Shown: positions 45,539 through 56,900 of the stretch, piece after piece
Layout: every line of letters begins with the position of its first letter
Numbering within the stretch: position 1 is the first letter of the stretch
DNA from: Tieghemiomyces parasiticus
Taxonomy: Eukaryota > Kickxellomycota > Dimargaritomycetes > Dimargaritales > Dimargaritaceae
Reading direction: 5' to 3'
Assembly (NCBI GenBank): GCA_027575765.1
Contig: JANBPT010000174.1
Coordinates: 1-61,991, forward strand
Length of the DNA stretch: 61,991 nt
The notes under the pieces: model-generated
Told to the model about the DNA's origin: nothing
What the model saw: only the letters and a program-made list of their open reading frames with translations
Databases searched by the model: none
Program-made: the position numbers and the translations under genes

Positions 45539-45960
45539 GATGTGCTTAGAGTGTGGTGGTAGCGGGGGGATATCAGGTGAATGGGATTGAGAATGAGGAA
45601 ATAAAGCGCCAAAAGGAGGCCTCTTGCAGTTGCGAGTCGAGGCGTCTAAGGGCGCCTGGTTTCTCACTCGAAATGACAAGAAAAAACTGAGAGCTTCACG
45701 GCTATTCGTTCAGGCACTTGGCCTCCGAGGCGCCGGGCGCCACGCTATTGAATGGGAAGGAGGGTCTAGAGACGCTGTGGGACCGGGAGGAGTCCGAGTC
45801 GTCACTCCACCGGATCTCCTACCAATCGCGCAATTCACTTTGACACACTTGTGCCCTCTTTCCTAATATCCGATCTCGGTCCCGGCCACTGTTTCCACGC
45901 TGCCTCTTTACTCCACCTGTGCCCCCCCCCACACAGTCTGGCATAACCTGTACCTCTCAC
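45539..45960. promoter_or_regulatory. divergent promoter region, LAS1 / PSD1
   Basis: A 422-bp gap between two divergent start codons. It contains a run of nine C (45922-45930) in the PSD1 leader. No TATA box seen. Confidence 0.4.
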
Positions 45961-47598
45961 ATGCTGTCGCATTACACCCACCTTCCCCGATTGGGTACGA
46001 CGCTGCCGGGCCTCACGCCCTCTCCGGCCAGCATTCGAACCCCCCGCCTCGCCACCCTACGTGGGCATGCCGTCTCTGGCCGCAATGGCCAGCGGGCACC
46101 TCGGCCATTCGTATGGGCCAATACCCGGGCGTATGCGATTTCTAACCGTAGCCCGCCGCAGTCGCACAAAGAGAAGGCCCGGGGCGATGGCCAGACTTCG
46201 CCGGACGCCCGCTGGTACGCTATCTCTGCGACTGCGGGTCTCGCCTTCCTGGCCGTCTTTCAAATGATGCGCAACCTACGTGACCATAAAGCCGCGGAGG
46301 AAGCCAAGGCCTCTGGCGCCAACCCGGCCCGTCCCCAGCGTGTGGTTCCCGAAGGACCTTGGCAGGTCCACATCATGACGGCTCTTCCGCTCAAGGCCGT
46401 GTCCCGCTTCTTTGGGGCTTTTAACGACCTGACCATTCCAGTGTGGCTCCGTGCCCCGGGATTCCGCCTGTACAGCTGGATTTTCGGCTGCAATCTAGAC
46501 GAGATGCGCGAGCCTGATCTGCGAAAGTACCCCAACCTCGGCGAATTTTTTTACCGTGAACTCAAGTCGGACGCTCGTCCTATCGTCGACCCCAATGCCA
46601 GCCTGGTGAGCCCTGCCGACGGCCGTGTGCTCAATTTTGGCGTGATCCGCGGCCGTGTGGTGGAGTCCGTCAAGGGTCTGACGTACAACCTGGACGCCTT
46701 CCTGGGTAGCAGTGATGACGAGAGTGCCGATGGAGCAGTGCAGAAACGCCAAGCCCAGGAATTAGCCCAGGTTACCCGATCGAACAAAATCACGAACGAC
46801 GAGGATTTTGCTAACGTTAACGGCGTCAGCTACTCGCTGGGAGATCTGATCGAGGGAGGCACCGTAACCGCAAAGGATGCCCGGAGTACTCCGGCGGTGG
46901 TGGCGCCCCGTGGCTACGGCCGCGGACTCCGTGAAGGCCACGAGCTTTTCTTCAGCGTCATCTACCTCGCCCCCGGCGACTACCACCGTTTCCATTCTCC
47001 CGCGCACTGGGTTGTGGAACGTCGGAAACACTTTGCAGGTAAGTCTTTAATCTCGACAAGAAATGCCGAAACATTGGTTGCTCCGTTTAATTTCTCAAGT
47101 TCGACGCGGGATTGGACGCGGGCCAGGCCAAGGAATCTGCTGACCCCATGACTGACTTTGGCTCTCGTCCCACTCCCTCACCTACCAGGCGAGCTCTACT
47201 CTGTCTCGCCCTACGTCCTGAGCATGATTCGTGACCTCTTCGTGCTTAACGAACGCGTCGCTCTGCTCGGTCGCTGGCGCTACGGGTTCATGTCCATGAT
47301 TCCGGTCGGTGCTACCAATGTTGGCTCCATCAAGATCAATTTCGACCCGGTCCTCCGCACCAACGCCAACGAGAATCTGCCGACCGGTACGTTCACCGAG
47401 GTAACTTACAGCAAGGCCAGCCCGCTTCTGCGCGGCGTGCCCCTTACCGCCGGTGAGGAGATTGGCGGGTTCCGTCTAGGCTCCACAATCGTGTTGGTGT
47501 TCGAGGCGCCCAAGAATTTCCGGTTCACCATCGAACCCGAGCAGCGGGTCAAGGTTGGTGAGCCGCTCGGCTATGTACAAGAGCCACCCATTGTATAG
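45961..47598 (+). CDS. PSD1: mitochondrial phosphatidylserine decarboxylase
   Basis: Two exons, 45961-47038 and 47189-47598, joined in phase 1 (HFAG-ELYSV), give 495 aa. The N-terminus is Arg/Ser/Thr-rich without acids, as in a mitochondrial presequence. A membrane segment follows at about residues 80-105 (WYAISATAGLAFLAVFQMMRN), matching the inner-membrane anchor of Psd1. Family blocks are LVSPADGRVLNFG, YLAPGDYHRFHSP and ALLGRW.YGFMSMIPVGATNVGSI. The self-cleavage site is the LGST motif, with Ser458 becoming the pyruvoyl group of the small subunit. The enzyme makes phosphatidylethanolamine from phosphatidylserine on the intermembrane-space side. A short acidic insert (about residues 240-260) is lineage-specific. 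The start is the first ATG after the C-rich leader. Confidence 0.95.
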
Positions 47599-47761
47599 GT
47601 GAATAACGGCCCTCTTGACTCAAGTGTCTGACGCCTATTGAATCTATAAAGAACACATATCAGATAAGGTAACGATTTGTTCATTCTACTGTGGCATTAA
47701 ATACCGAATTTTGGCAGCCGATAGGAGAAGACGGGGGGGGGGGTGGCTCGTACGGAGTCTG

Positions 47762-49738
47762 TCAGTTGGCTTCATCGGTAGTCCCGGCGGGGCTCGGCCG
47801 ATCCTTCGACCCCTCCTTATGGAAGTAAAGGTACTGGTCGTGGAAGGCCCGATCGTGCTTACTCAGCTCGGGCAGTTTTGTCTTGTTGAAGGTGGATTCT
47901 GCGTAATTAGCGGGGAATAGGAGGTGGGCGTGACAGGAACAGTTGGGAATGGAGTTAAGGGTTACACACCTGCGCTCGCCACATGGGTAGGCACGTATAG
48001 AGGATATAGATATGGGAAGTAAGGAGGATGGGGAGAGATGATGCCTATAGATATCGAGACAGGAGGAGAAGTGAGTGATGGAGACAGCAAACACAAAATT
48101 AAACTATTAGAATCGAAATATATATATATAAGGATTAGATTAGAGCAATGATGTGCTCAATAAAATTAGATTCTAGCGTTGAAGAGGGTGAGGGCAGCAG
48201 AGAAAAGGGGATATTGTCTCGTAGTACGGGTAATCGGCTAATTCGCGCTGAGGTAGCCTGTTAGGGGAGGATTTGTCAACATAAGTGCGGTAAACGAGTT
48301 AGGATTCGTCGCCATAGCCGCACGGCCGGAGGAGGGCCGGATATTGGATGAAGCTTGTCGATGTGGAACCTACCAGTCGATGTAGCGCTGTAAATTGTTG
48401 CCAATCAGCGTGACACGGTCCAGCCGACTGGCCTTTGCGTTGGCCGCCACGAGATTATGGTACATGAACTTCTCACAATGTGGCATGTAGAACAGCGTGG
48501 CTCGGTCGACGATGCGTCGGCATTCCTGTGTTAAGCGGGGCATTGAAGTAATGATTCACATATTAGTGCATAGCATTGGCACCACCGGTTGGAGAAAAGG
48601 GCGTAACTCGAGTACTGCTGGTGCTAACTGCCATGTCAGGTGTTTGCTACTGACCTCATTCTCCATTAAAGGGCAGCAGTCCTGGGCCTCTAGCGCCGCG
48701 CGTTCTAAGGCGCCCAGAACGGGATCGTAGATATGGACGCGGCCCGTGATCTAGTGACACATTATGCTCGTATAGTAGGGGGGGGGGTGGAGCAAGGTTA
48801 GAACTTCATTGGGCAACCATCAGGCTCGCCAGCAGGGGTGTGGATGCACACGATGCGGAATATAATGCCTACCTTAAGCGCCGTACGCAGGTGTAGAATG
48901 AAGGCCAGTTGTAACCGGGACTCACGGCACTCAATGAAGCTCCCGAGACCGTAGCAGACAATGTCGTGCGGGACGGGACCTTCCTCTTTGTTGTGGAGGC
49001 GTGCTACGATGGCGGCTGACATGGTACGATAGTGGTGTGGATACAGACGACAACCTAGTCGGGTGAGATCCCGGGGCTATGAAGATCAGCGCTACCTAGT
49101 TTGCTAGCCGGCCCGAGTCGAGACCTACCGGATACCTCATCTAAATACTGAGTGAAGTCCGTGTCATCTCTGAGAAGGGGGAACGGGGCAGTTTGGTTCA
49201 GGTTAGCAAGCTTATTGGCAAGCCCGTTATGACGCAGCGTCGTTGGTGTACTGGTGTGTCAGCGGGTTGTCACAATACGCCCTACCCACCTCATACGCTG
49301 TACATCTTTGACTAGATAATCCACACGCTGACTGCGCTCCGTCTCCGCTAAATCGGCATACTCCTGATCTGATAGGGGCAGCCGGTGTGGGTCGAGTACA
49401 TGCTTGCGGCGGCGGTTGCGCCCCGGCCGTGGGGGTGTCAATTCGTCAACTGTGGGGAAAAATTCGTCGCCAGCCGGCCTTGCGTAAATTGATCCGTTCA
49501 CCGGGGCGTCAGGGAGAGGCACGGATTTGGCCGGGGCTGAAGAGGGTCAATTGTGGGGTGCGTTTGTAACTCCAAGTTAGCCTTCGCCCGTCTGATACCT
49601 AATAGAATCCCACTGAACAGCCAGGCTGCTCTCCATTATCGAACGGGACTGGTACGCACTCTCTTCGCTGCGAATCTTGGACCGCCGGATGCGCGCGCGC
49701 CCTGATTTTCCGACTAGCTTGAATCCGTCGTCTTCCAT
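47762..49738 (-). CDS. SRR1-like domain protein (3' end uncertain)
   Basis: Minus-strand gene in at least six exons. My model is 49660-49738, 49297-49536, 48873-49015, 48655-48750 and 48374-48525, then a C-terminal part between 47762 and 48257. The SRR1 core is clear: EDDGFKLVGKSGR at the N-terminus, HDIVCYGLGSFIECRESRLQLAFILHL, RVHIYDPVLGALERAALEAQDCCPLMENE, and RATLFYMPHCEKFMYHNLVAANA..LDRVTLIGNNLQRYIDW. Two later stretches also fit the family end: LADYPYYETISPF (about 48200-48257) and LPELSKHDRAFHDQYLYFHK (about 47790-47890). They sit in frames that no standard GT-AG intron joins. Plant SRR1 acts in light and clock signalling; the fungal role is unclear. Exon 1-2 sites (GTGCGT donor, CTAAC branch) are plausible but not strong. 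Confidence 0.75.
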
Positions 49739-49973
49739 ACTTAAAACTTAAGCGGCTAGGGAAAGATGGGAAGGTACGGATGAGCAATTGCTGCGGTTCG
49801 GAATGCGTAGAATCGGATGCATAAATTTATCAGAAGGGTGCGGATCGACGCAGGACCAACTAGCCATGCGCGGGAATCCGACGTCCTACATGACAGCCTG
49901 CGACAATTTTAGGTCACGTCCGGTTATCTTTCGACAGGAGTCAATTTGCCAGGCTTTATTTTAGAGAACATAC

Positions 49974-52516
49974 TTAATGCCTACCGCGGTGGTTGACTTT
50001 GCGACGGGGCCAACCCCGGCCGCGACCATGGCCTCGGCCTCGGCCGCCTGAAGAGGCGCCCCTCGAAGAAGGACCAGCCCTGCCCTGACCACTCCCTTCT
50101 GCCTCGGCTTCATCCTCCTCGCTTTCCGACTCCTCATCGTCGTCAGAGCTGTCCCCACCGGGCGGAGCGCGAAACATAGGCCTTTGGGCGAAGGGGTCTT
50201 CCTCGTCGTCACTACCCTCGAGATTCCTCTCGTCGTCGCTGTAGACGGTTGCGATGGCGCGATCCAGGATGTCCTGCTTGTAGTTCTCATCCTCGGCACG
50301 GGCACTTAGCCACTGGTCCCTCTGGGTCGTCGCTGTCGCTGTCGCCTCTTCTTTATGGTACACGCGGCTGGGGTCGACCACTGTACCGCGTGTAAATACA
50401 TCAAACTCATCTCCGTCAAAGATGTTGCGGCGTGCAGCGAGTAAGTCGTCCTCGTTTCCGTCGCCGGTTCCGTCCCCGCCGCCCTCTCCATCGAGCAAGC
50501 TGTTGAGGTTCTCAATCGTCAGCGTGCGGTCTAGGGCCCGGACAGCCGCGGGAATTTGGTCCTCGAGGAACTGCATAATCACATCCTCTTGACGGTACCC
50601 ACTCAGGGCCAGGGCCGCCCAGATGTAGCCCTCGCCAAGGTCCGGGAAGACTTCCCGAACCGCTGCGATCGAGGGCTGGTACTCAGTGGGCTCCATGAAC
50701 CGTGAAAGCTCGAGGGCCTGTCGCAGATCCGGGTCTAGCAGGGCTGGTGCCTTGCCAAGGGAGAGGCGTCCCTGAAGGGAAGGTGAGGTAGGGGGCGATA
50801 AATAGGGGGGAAGCAGGCAGATTGGAGGATAGGTGTCAGTCAGGGTTCGGGATTAACAATGCTTCACGGCGTTCATATCGAGGTACTGGCCAGGGTAACC
50901 TTACCATTTTGGTCTCAATGGAAGCATCGGTGGTGCCGCGCTCCAGTTGGTGCTCGAGGAATTCCATGGCGTAGGCCAGGCTTTCGTTGTCTGGTATTAC
51001 GGAAAGGAGAGGGGGAAGGAATTCGGCCATTAGGGTGTGATGGGTTCGTTAGGCACCGTCCGGATTGACGTGGTCGCTAGGTAGTGTGATGTATGCTACA
51101 TGTCTCCTCTAGAAGTACCAGCTCATTGGGCCATGGGCACTTACCTCCGTGATCCTGGATTTCCAACAGCCAGGAGTATAGCTGGAATCGTCGGTCCAAA
51201 AGCACGAGCAACGACGCCTGGGCAGGAACGGACGGGTCGGTCGGTTGACTATTCTGGGTGGCCTCGATAATGACGTAAAGGGCTTGGCTCAGCCGGTCCA
51301 TGCGGTCGGGGCCAAGCGAACCGTCACCCTCTCCGTTGATCTGGCCTTTACCCACCTTACTGCCAGCGAACATAGTACAAAGGTCGGCTACAACGGCGGC
51401 GGCGTCTTCGCCAGCCACGGCGGGCCAAAGCGCCGCCCAGGCGGCGAAGAAGGAGTCACGTGGGTATCCGCGGAGGACCAGGACGAGGTAGGTTACGGAA
51501 CACAGAGTCCACGGTAGTTGGACTGCCAGGAGTTGGTGGAGATCGGCCCCGACGCTTGTCGCGACTGCATTAGGGGTGATGGCCTGGTTGGCCCATAGGC
51601 TGGCGTTGACGATTTGATAGAACCCATGAACGACGGCGGCCAACAGGGTGGGCCGCTCGGCAAACTCCACCCAGGCCATACGCGGGGCTACCCGGAGGAG
51701 GTACAGGGCCGGTGTCAGTCTGGCCAGAGTTTGCCTCGTGATGGCCATGAGCTCGCTCGCCGTCTCTTCGGTTGGCGGTGTAACCTCGTTGGGTCCCTTG
51801 GGCAGTAGGTCAGTCAGCTGCGTCAGGGTAGCCACCATCTCCGCCTCCCAGGCGTGGCCTGCCACGCGAACGCTGTGCATCAGGAGCGGGTGTACCCCGC
51901 TGCAGTGGGTCATTAGCCGCTGTATCGTGGCCAACGGGGTGGGTTGGTCGGAAACCTCAGTGGGTGGCAGCGGGTGGAATGGGTTACACTGGGCCGCCCA
52001 CCGTGAGGCGCAGACGATGGCGAGATAGTGCAGGGGTTGGCCACTGAGAAGACCCGTCTGCTGGGCGACCTGTCGTAACCGCTGGACCAGCGCCACATCC
52101 TCCGCCACCACGGCCGGCGGGTCAAGCAAGAGGCGGAATGCGGCTAGCAGACGGGTCACCATCGGCCAGCGGAAGTGGTCCTGGATTCCAGGGGCGGTGG
52201 GGTCGGCATGGAGCGGGATATTGGCCCGAAGACCTGGGACGTCAAACTGGACGACATACGGCGCTAGGGCCTCGAGAAAGGCGAGCGTGAAGCGGGCTAG
52301 GGGCCAGGCTGGGGCGAGTGGCGAGAGGTTATCGGCAGCGCCGTCTTCCGCGACCAGCTCCCAGTCCAGTTGGGTTGCAAGGCCGACGGCACCGGCGTCC
52401 AGAACCTTTTGCAGATGGGAGGTCCATCCTTCGATAGTCTGGGTATCCATTGTTGCGGCCGCCTCCGTCGGGAAGAATGTAGCGGCGACGATCCGCGGAT
52501 CGAGTAGTTCGGGCAT
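49974..52516 (-). CDS. CUE3: CUE-domain ribosome quality-control factor Cue3/Rqt3 (ASCC2 homologue)
   Basis: Three exons on the minus strand: 51145-52516, 50905-50990 and 49974-50771. Phases 1 and 0 agree and give 751 aa. The start is ATG 52516 (MPELLDPRIVAATFFP). The N-terminal 450 residues are the helical ASCC2 domain (FLEALAPYVVQFD, RRLVFLVLLR-like segments such as TYLVLVLRGYPRDSFFAAW). The CUE domain follows at about 515-560: YQPSIAAVREVFPDLGEGYIWAALALSGYRQEDVIMQFLED. Next come a segment with DEFDVF and acidic stretches, and an RGG-type C-terminus (GRGRGHGRGRG). Cue3 binds K63 ubiquitin on stalled ribosomes and, with Slh1 and Rqt4, splits them. The 86-bp middle exon is framed by a pyrimidine-rich CCAG acceptor and a GTAAGG donor. 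Gene order MED22-CUE3-SRR1 is all on the minus strand. Confidence 0.9.
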
Positions 52517-52962
52517 GGCGGGAGCGACGTTACGGCTATGTGGCGGCAATGGACAGCCAAGTGTTACCAGGTATAAGGGGAATGATTCGGCGAAGTGCCC
52601 AACAGTTCGAACGGTTGAATTGCGAGGGTCACTTGCTGGAAGGGGGGGGGGGTTGTCGTCAGATTGCTCACGCTAAGCTGGGGGACGTGCGCCTTATGTA
52701 TCGAAGTAGGGAGGGGTAGAGAAAGAAGGTTGTGCCGCAGCACCTGGTTCAGGCCGCCGGGCCTCAACACACAACTGCGGAAACTGCCAGTACCTCCGCT
52801 CGCAGCAGCATCCTCTCTTTGGATTCCGCAGTGGCCAAAGCGGCTAACGCTTGATGATTGCGCCTCAACTACTTGTAACTTCTAGATTATCCTGGCTATA
52901 CATCAATTTATATGAATACAACCCCGGCAGGGCATACCAAGCACCGACTATCTTCACTGGGC
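52517..52962. other. intergenic, MED22 3' end to CUE3 start
   Basis: 446 bp between two minus-strand genes. It contains an 11-base G run (52642-52652; C on the coding strand) in the probable CUE3 leader. No other feature. Confidence 0.4.
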
Positions 52963-53499
52963 CTACCGAACGTATGTCGACGCGTCCAACACCCCTTGAA
53001 GCTCGCTCAACATCTGGTCGACCTCCGCCCGGACCATGCTAAACGAGCCATGGGTCTCGGCAATCCGAACTTTGGCCTGGTCGCGGTGACGTTGCGTGAT
53101 GGAATTGATGCTCCGGGTGTCATTCAGCAGGAGGGACTGCTTCATATCCGAAATCATGGTGAGCAGGGTCTCGCAGGACCGCACGATGGTCGTGGCCTGG
53201 CACTCGATTTGATAGCCCTCCTCAGCTAGGGTGAAGGTGTCCTTGGCTTGGATCTGAGTGTGGTAGTCGACCAGGAGGAGTGGCGTATGGTCGGGATTAA
53301 TTGGGCGGCTATGGCTGAGATAATCAGAGTCGATGACGCCCAGGTTGCATAAACGATAGAGACCCCATTAGGTTTATCGCAGTCCAAGGTCCTTCTAACC
53401 TACCTTGGCGCTGGAAATGATATGGGTGAAGGATTCGACCAACGTGTCCATTTCGCCGTCCAGTTTCTTGTCGAAGTCCTCGTTATTGCCGGCCGCCAT
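52963..53499 (-). CDS. MED22: Mediator complex subunit 22 (Srb6)
   Basis: Two exons on the minus strand, 53404-53499 and 52963-53253, joined in phase 0, give 128 aa. Exon 1 reads EDFDKKLDGEMDTLVESFTHIISSAK, and exon 2 continues IQAKDTFTLAEEGYQIECQATTIVRSCETLLTMISDMKQSLLLND. This is the Med22 head-module helix pair. The rest is a coiled helix (QRHRDQAKVRIAETHGSFSMVRAEVDQMLSELQGVLD). Med22 pairs with Med11 in the Mediator head and is essential for RNA polymerase II transcription in yeast. It is the second Mediator gene in the window and is not adjacent to MED31. The gene is divergent from VPS51. Confidence 0.92.
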
Positions 53500-53981
53500 T
53501 GTGGTCAGTTAGGGATTGTGAATATCGACACGTGGAGTAGAGAGACCAGAGCGTTGGCGATTTAGAGCGGGAAAGAACCGAAGACAGGGAGGACGGAAAG
53601 GAGGAGGGGGTAGGTAATGAGGGAGAGGGAAAATAAGTGGATTCAGCCCATGGAGATAATGGTGAACCGTCACATGCGTTGGTTGGTCAGGGCAACGTAG
53701 ATATACCTGGGCTGTTGCTGAAAGTAGCGAGTGAGCGAATTGACTCGATACGGCCATTCACGCCTGCTGAATCCGGGGAGTCATCGGTTGGCCTTCGTTT
53801 ATTGTTCACACTGTACTCTTAGCACCCGTTTGGTACTCCGCCGCGGCCCTACCTAGTTGCCATCCTCCTAGTGCCAATTTACCCCCCCCCCCCTGCTGTA
53901 TAGGCACTCCCGGCACTCTCCACCATACCTCAGCCACGCACCGTCTGATTAATACCCTGCCTGGTTCTTCTCGCCAATACA
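53500..53981. promoter_or_regulatory. divergent promoter region, MED22 / VPS51
   Basis: A 482-bp gap between two divergent starts. It contains a run of 12 C (53882-53893) about 90 bp before the VPS51 ATG. No TATA box seen. Confidence 0.4.
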
Positions 53982-56900
53982 ATGTCACAACCTGCCTCTG
54001 CGGCGCAACGTCGAGAATCCGCTCGTCCCTCGTTCTCGCGGGGTGACCGGAGCGCTAAACCGCCATCCCTTCCCCCGGGTCTCCATCCCTCCTCCACGGA
54101 ACGGCCGGACCTGCAGGAGTCGCTCTACAACCTCAACTCAGCGCGCTTTGAGCCCAAGCGGTACACACGGGCCCTGCTTACGGACCAACCCCTAGTTGCC
54201 CTGCTTCAGCAGGCCAATCGACTCTCGCAGGAGACCCGGCAGCTGGATGGCGAGATGAAGACGCTGGTGTACGAGAACTATAGCAAGTTTATCACGGCGA
54301 CCGAAACCATTGGCCGTATGAAGGCCGACGTGATGGACATGGACACCGAGATGGCCAAACTGTCGGCCAAGGTGGACGCCCTCAGTAATCAGTCGACCGT
54401 GATTCATGCCGCGTTCCAGGCCGGTAGCGCCAAGGTCCAGCAGCTGGGCGCCGTGCATCGCCACCTATGTAAACTACAGGTCCTTTTCGATCTGCCTGAC
54501 CTCCTGCGGGATCACTTTGAAGCGGGCCGGCTCGAGACTGCCGTCCACGTTTACCTGGGTACCTTGCCGCTGCTCGAGCACTACCGGCACCTGGCGGTGT
54601 TCGCCAGTACCGAGTCCGAGTGCCGCACCGTCGTGGGCGAAATCCGCGCTGCCCTGTGGGCCCAGGTCCAACTGAACCCGGACGTCGCCGCCTCGGAACC
54701 TCTGCCGGCCCAATTGCTCCCACAGCTATCCGCCACGACCCCCAACCAGCGTCTCCGGCCCCTCGGTGGGTCGTCAGCTCCGTCAGGCCCCCGGCTGGTG
54801 GCCCAGGTCCATGTGCAGCGCATCAATCGGGTGGCCAGCGCCGTCGATCTCTTGGTACGTCTGGACACCGAGGAGGTTGGCCGGTTGTGGCCGACCGTTC
54901 TCGACGTGTTTGCCCGTGAACTGACTGCCCTTCTCGCATGCCTGGTCCAGGACGTCGATCTACACCAAATCTGCGACTGGTCGTTTCTAGCCCCCAGCCT
55001 GCTGGCCGGTGACCCGGCCCAGCTGGAGGCCCAGCACATGTCGATCCTTACCACCCCGCTGCCCACCGATCCACAAGAGCCCCCGCGCGCCACCGACACC
55101 GAAGCCGAGGATGGTCACTCCAGTTCCAGCTCGGGTCACTCGACGCCACCGGACCTGGCAAATGAGACCACCGGGCCCCTACCGGCTCGCTCCGTAGCGG
55201 ACCTCGTCCTGGAGAAACTGGCCCGGGCAGCCGAACTCAACCGCGTGTTCATGACTGCGCTCGCCCAAGTCATCGCCACGTTCCACCACTGCTTCTTGGA
55301 CGCCCAAATCACGGTGATGATGCCCTCACCCAATCCTCCAGTCGATCACGCTAACGATGAGACCGAAGAAATGCCTGACTTGTCAACGCGGAGGACCTCT
55401 CCTGGCGACCTTCGCCCGCCGCCACGTGTGCACCGCATCTCCACGCTCGATGCCGAGGCCAAAGAGGCGGCCCTCCTGAACCTTTCGCAATGCGTTTCGG
55501 GTGTCATCGACAAGTATCGGGCCTTCCTTAACCGGCTCCTAAGCACTCCCGTAGCTCGGCCCCCGGCCCCGCTCTCATCCCCGCCCGGCCCGGCAGACGA
55601 ATCGGCGCATCTGCACGCCCGAATCCAACAGTTTGTCATACCAGCCCTATTTCACAACCGCCTGCTACACACTCTTGACCGTGACGTGCGCCGCATCGAT
55701 ACTGCCCTCTGCCTGTTCGCCCGACTAGATACCGTATTGGATCGGCTGATCGACCGCTGCCTGGGCGACTGGGTGGGCGCCGTCCTAGCCGCCCAGACCC
55801 TGGCCTTACGAAACCTCCTGGCTGGCGCCCTTTGTGCCCCGTTACCCGCGGGTGCCGACCCCACACTAACCTTCCGCAACCCGCGTACGTTACCCCCTGT
55901 GGTCGAACCGTCCGCCGGAGCCGGGCTGCCCTTCACCGCCGCCGACCCTGCTGGAACCGCCCCGCTGCCTGCTTTCGATCCGGTCGCCGACCTGATGGCG
56001 CCATCGTCTGATGCCAATTCGGCAAAATCTTCCGCGGTTGCCGGCCGCATTCTCCGCGACTTCGTCACCACGCTTCCGGCCTGGTTCGTCCAGCGCCTTG
56101 AATCTGAGGTTAGCCCGGCCTTGCGACTTCTCCTCCACACTGACCTGGCCTTCCCATCACACCCAGGCGGTCGTACCACCCTGCTCAAGCAGTTCGAAAC
56201 CGGGCTGGGCGGGTTTTTTGAGCGCCTACCGGGGGCTCTGGTTACCTTGGCCCGGACCCCTGGTCTCCACGTCACCCACCCGGCCGTACTCCTAGCCATG
56301 GCCCGATTCTGCCAGAGCTTCGCCCCTGCTGGCGTCGATCAGGTCTTCCGGCTGTTCACGTTCGCCCTTCTTCCGCCCAGTGAGTTTCAGCCGGCCCAGC
56401 CAGGTCTTAATATCCGCTTCCCCCGTGACCTACACTCAAGGCCAGCCCCAACGGCTCCCCCTGGGCCGAGATCCTCCGCCGCATCGGGCTCGCCGCCTCC
56501 GCCAGGGTTGGCTCGCACCGCCTTTGCCTATGACCCCAAGCGAATCAGTCTGGCCTGGAACCGCGGGGGCCAGCACCTGGGAAACCGCTACGTGTTGGGT
56601 ATGGTCCGCTCTGTGCTGGATCCCATACGGTGCGAGCTACGCCGTCGGACCACCGACCCGCTGAATTCGGCCCCTGCCGGAGCGGTCTCCCCCAGGTGGA
56701 TCCAGATTGCTGTGCGTTGGTTACCTCGTGTGGAGGCGGATGTGCGTGCCGTGTTTGGCGATCCGGACACCGCCCCTGGCCGACCCTCGGGTCGTAAATC
56801 CTCCTCCGATGCCACTGACCGCCTACGGTCCCTCAGTGGCCGGTCATTGGCGACGGCCAGCGCGACCGCGGGGTCCCTCACCACCCGCAACTCCCTCAAG

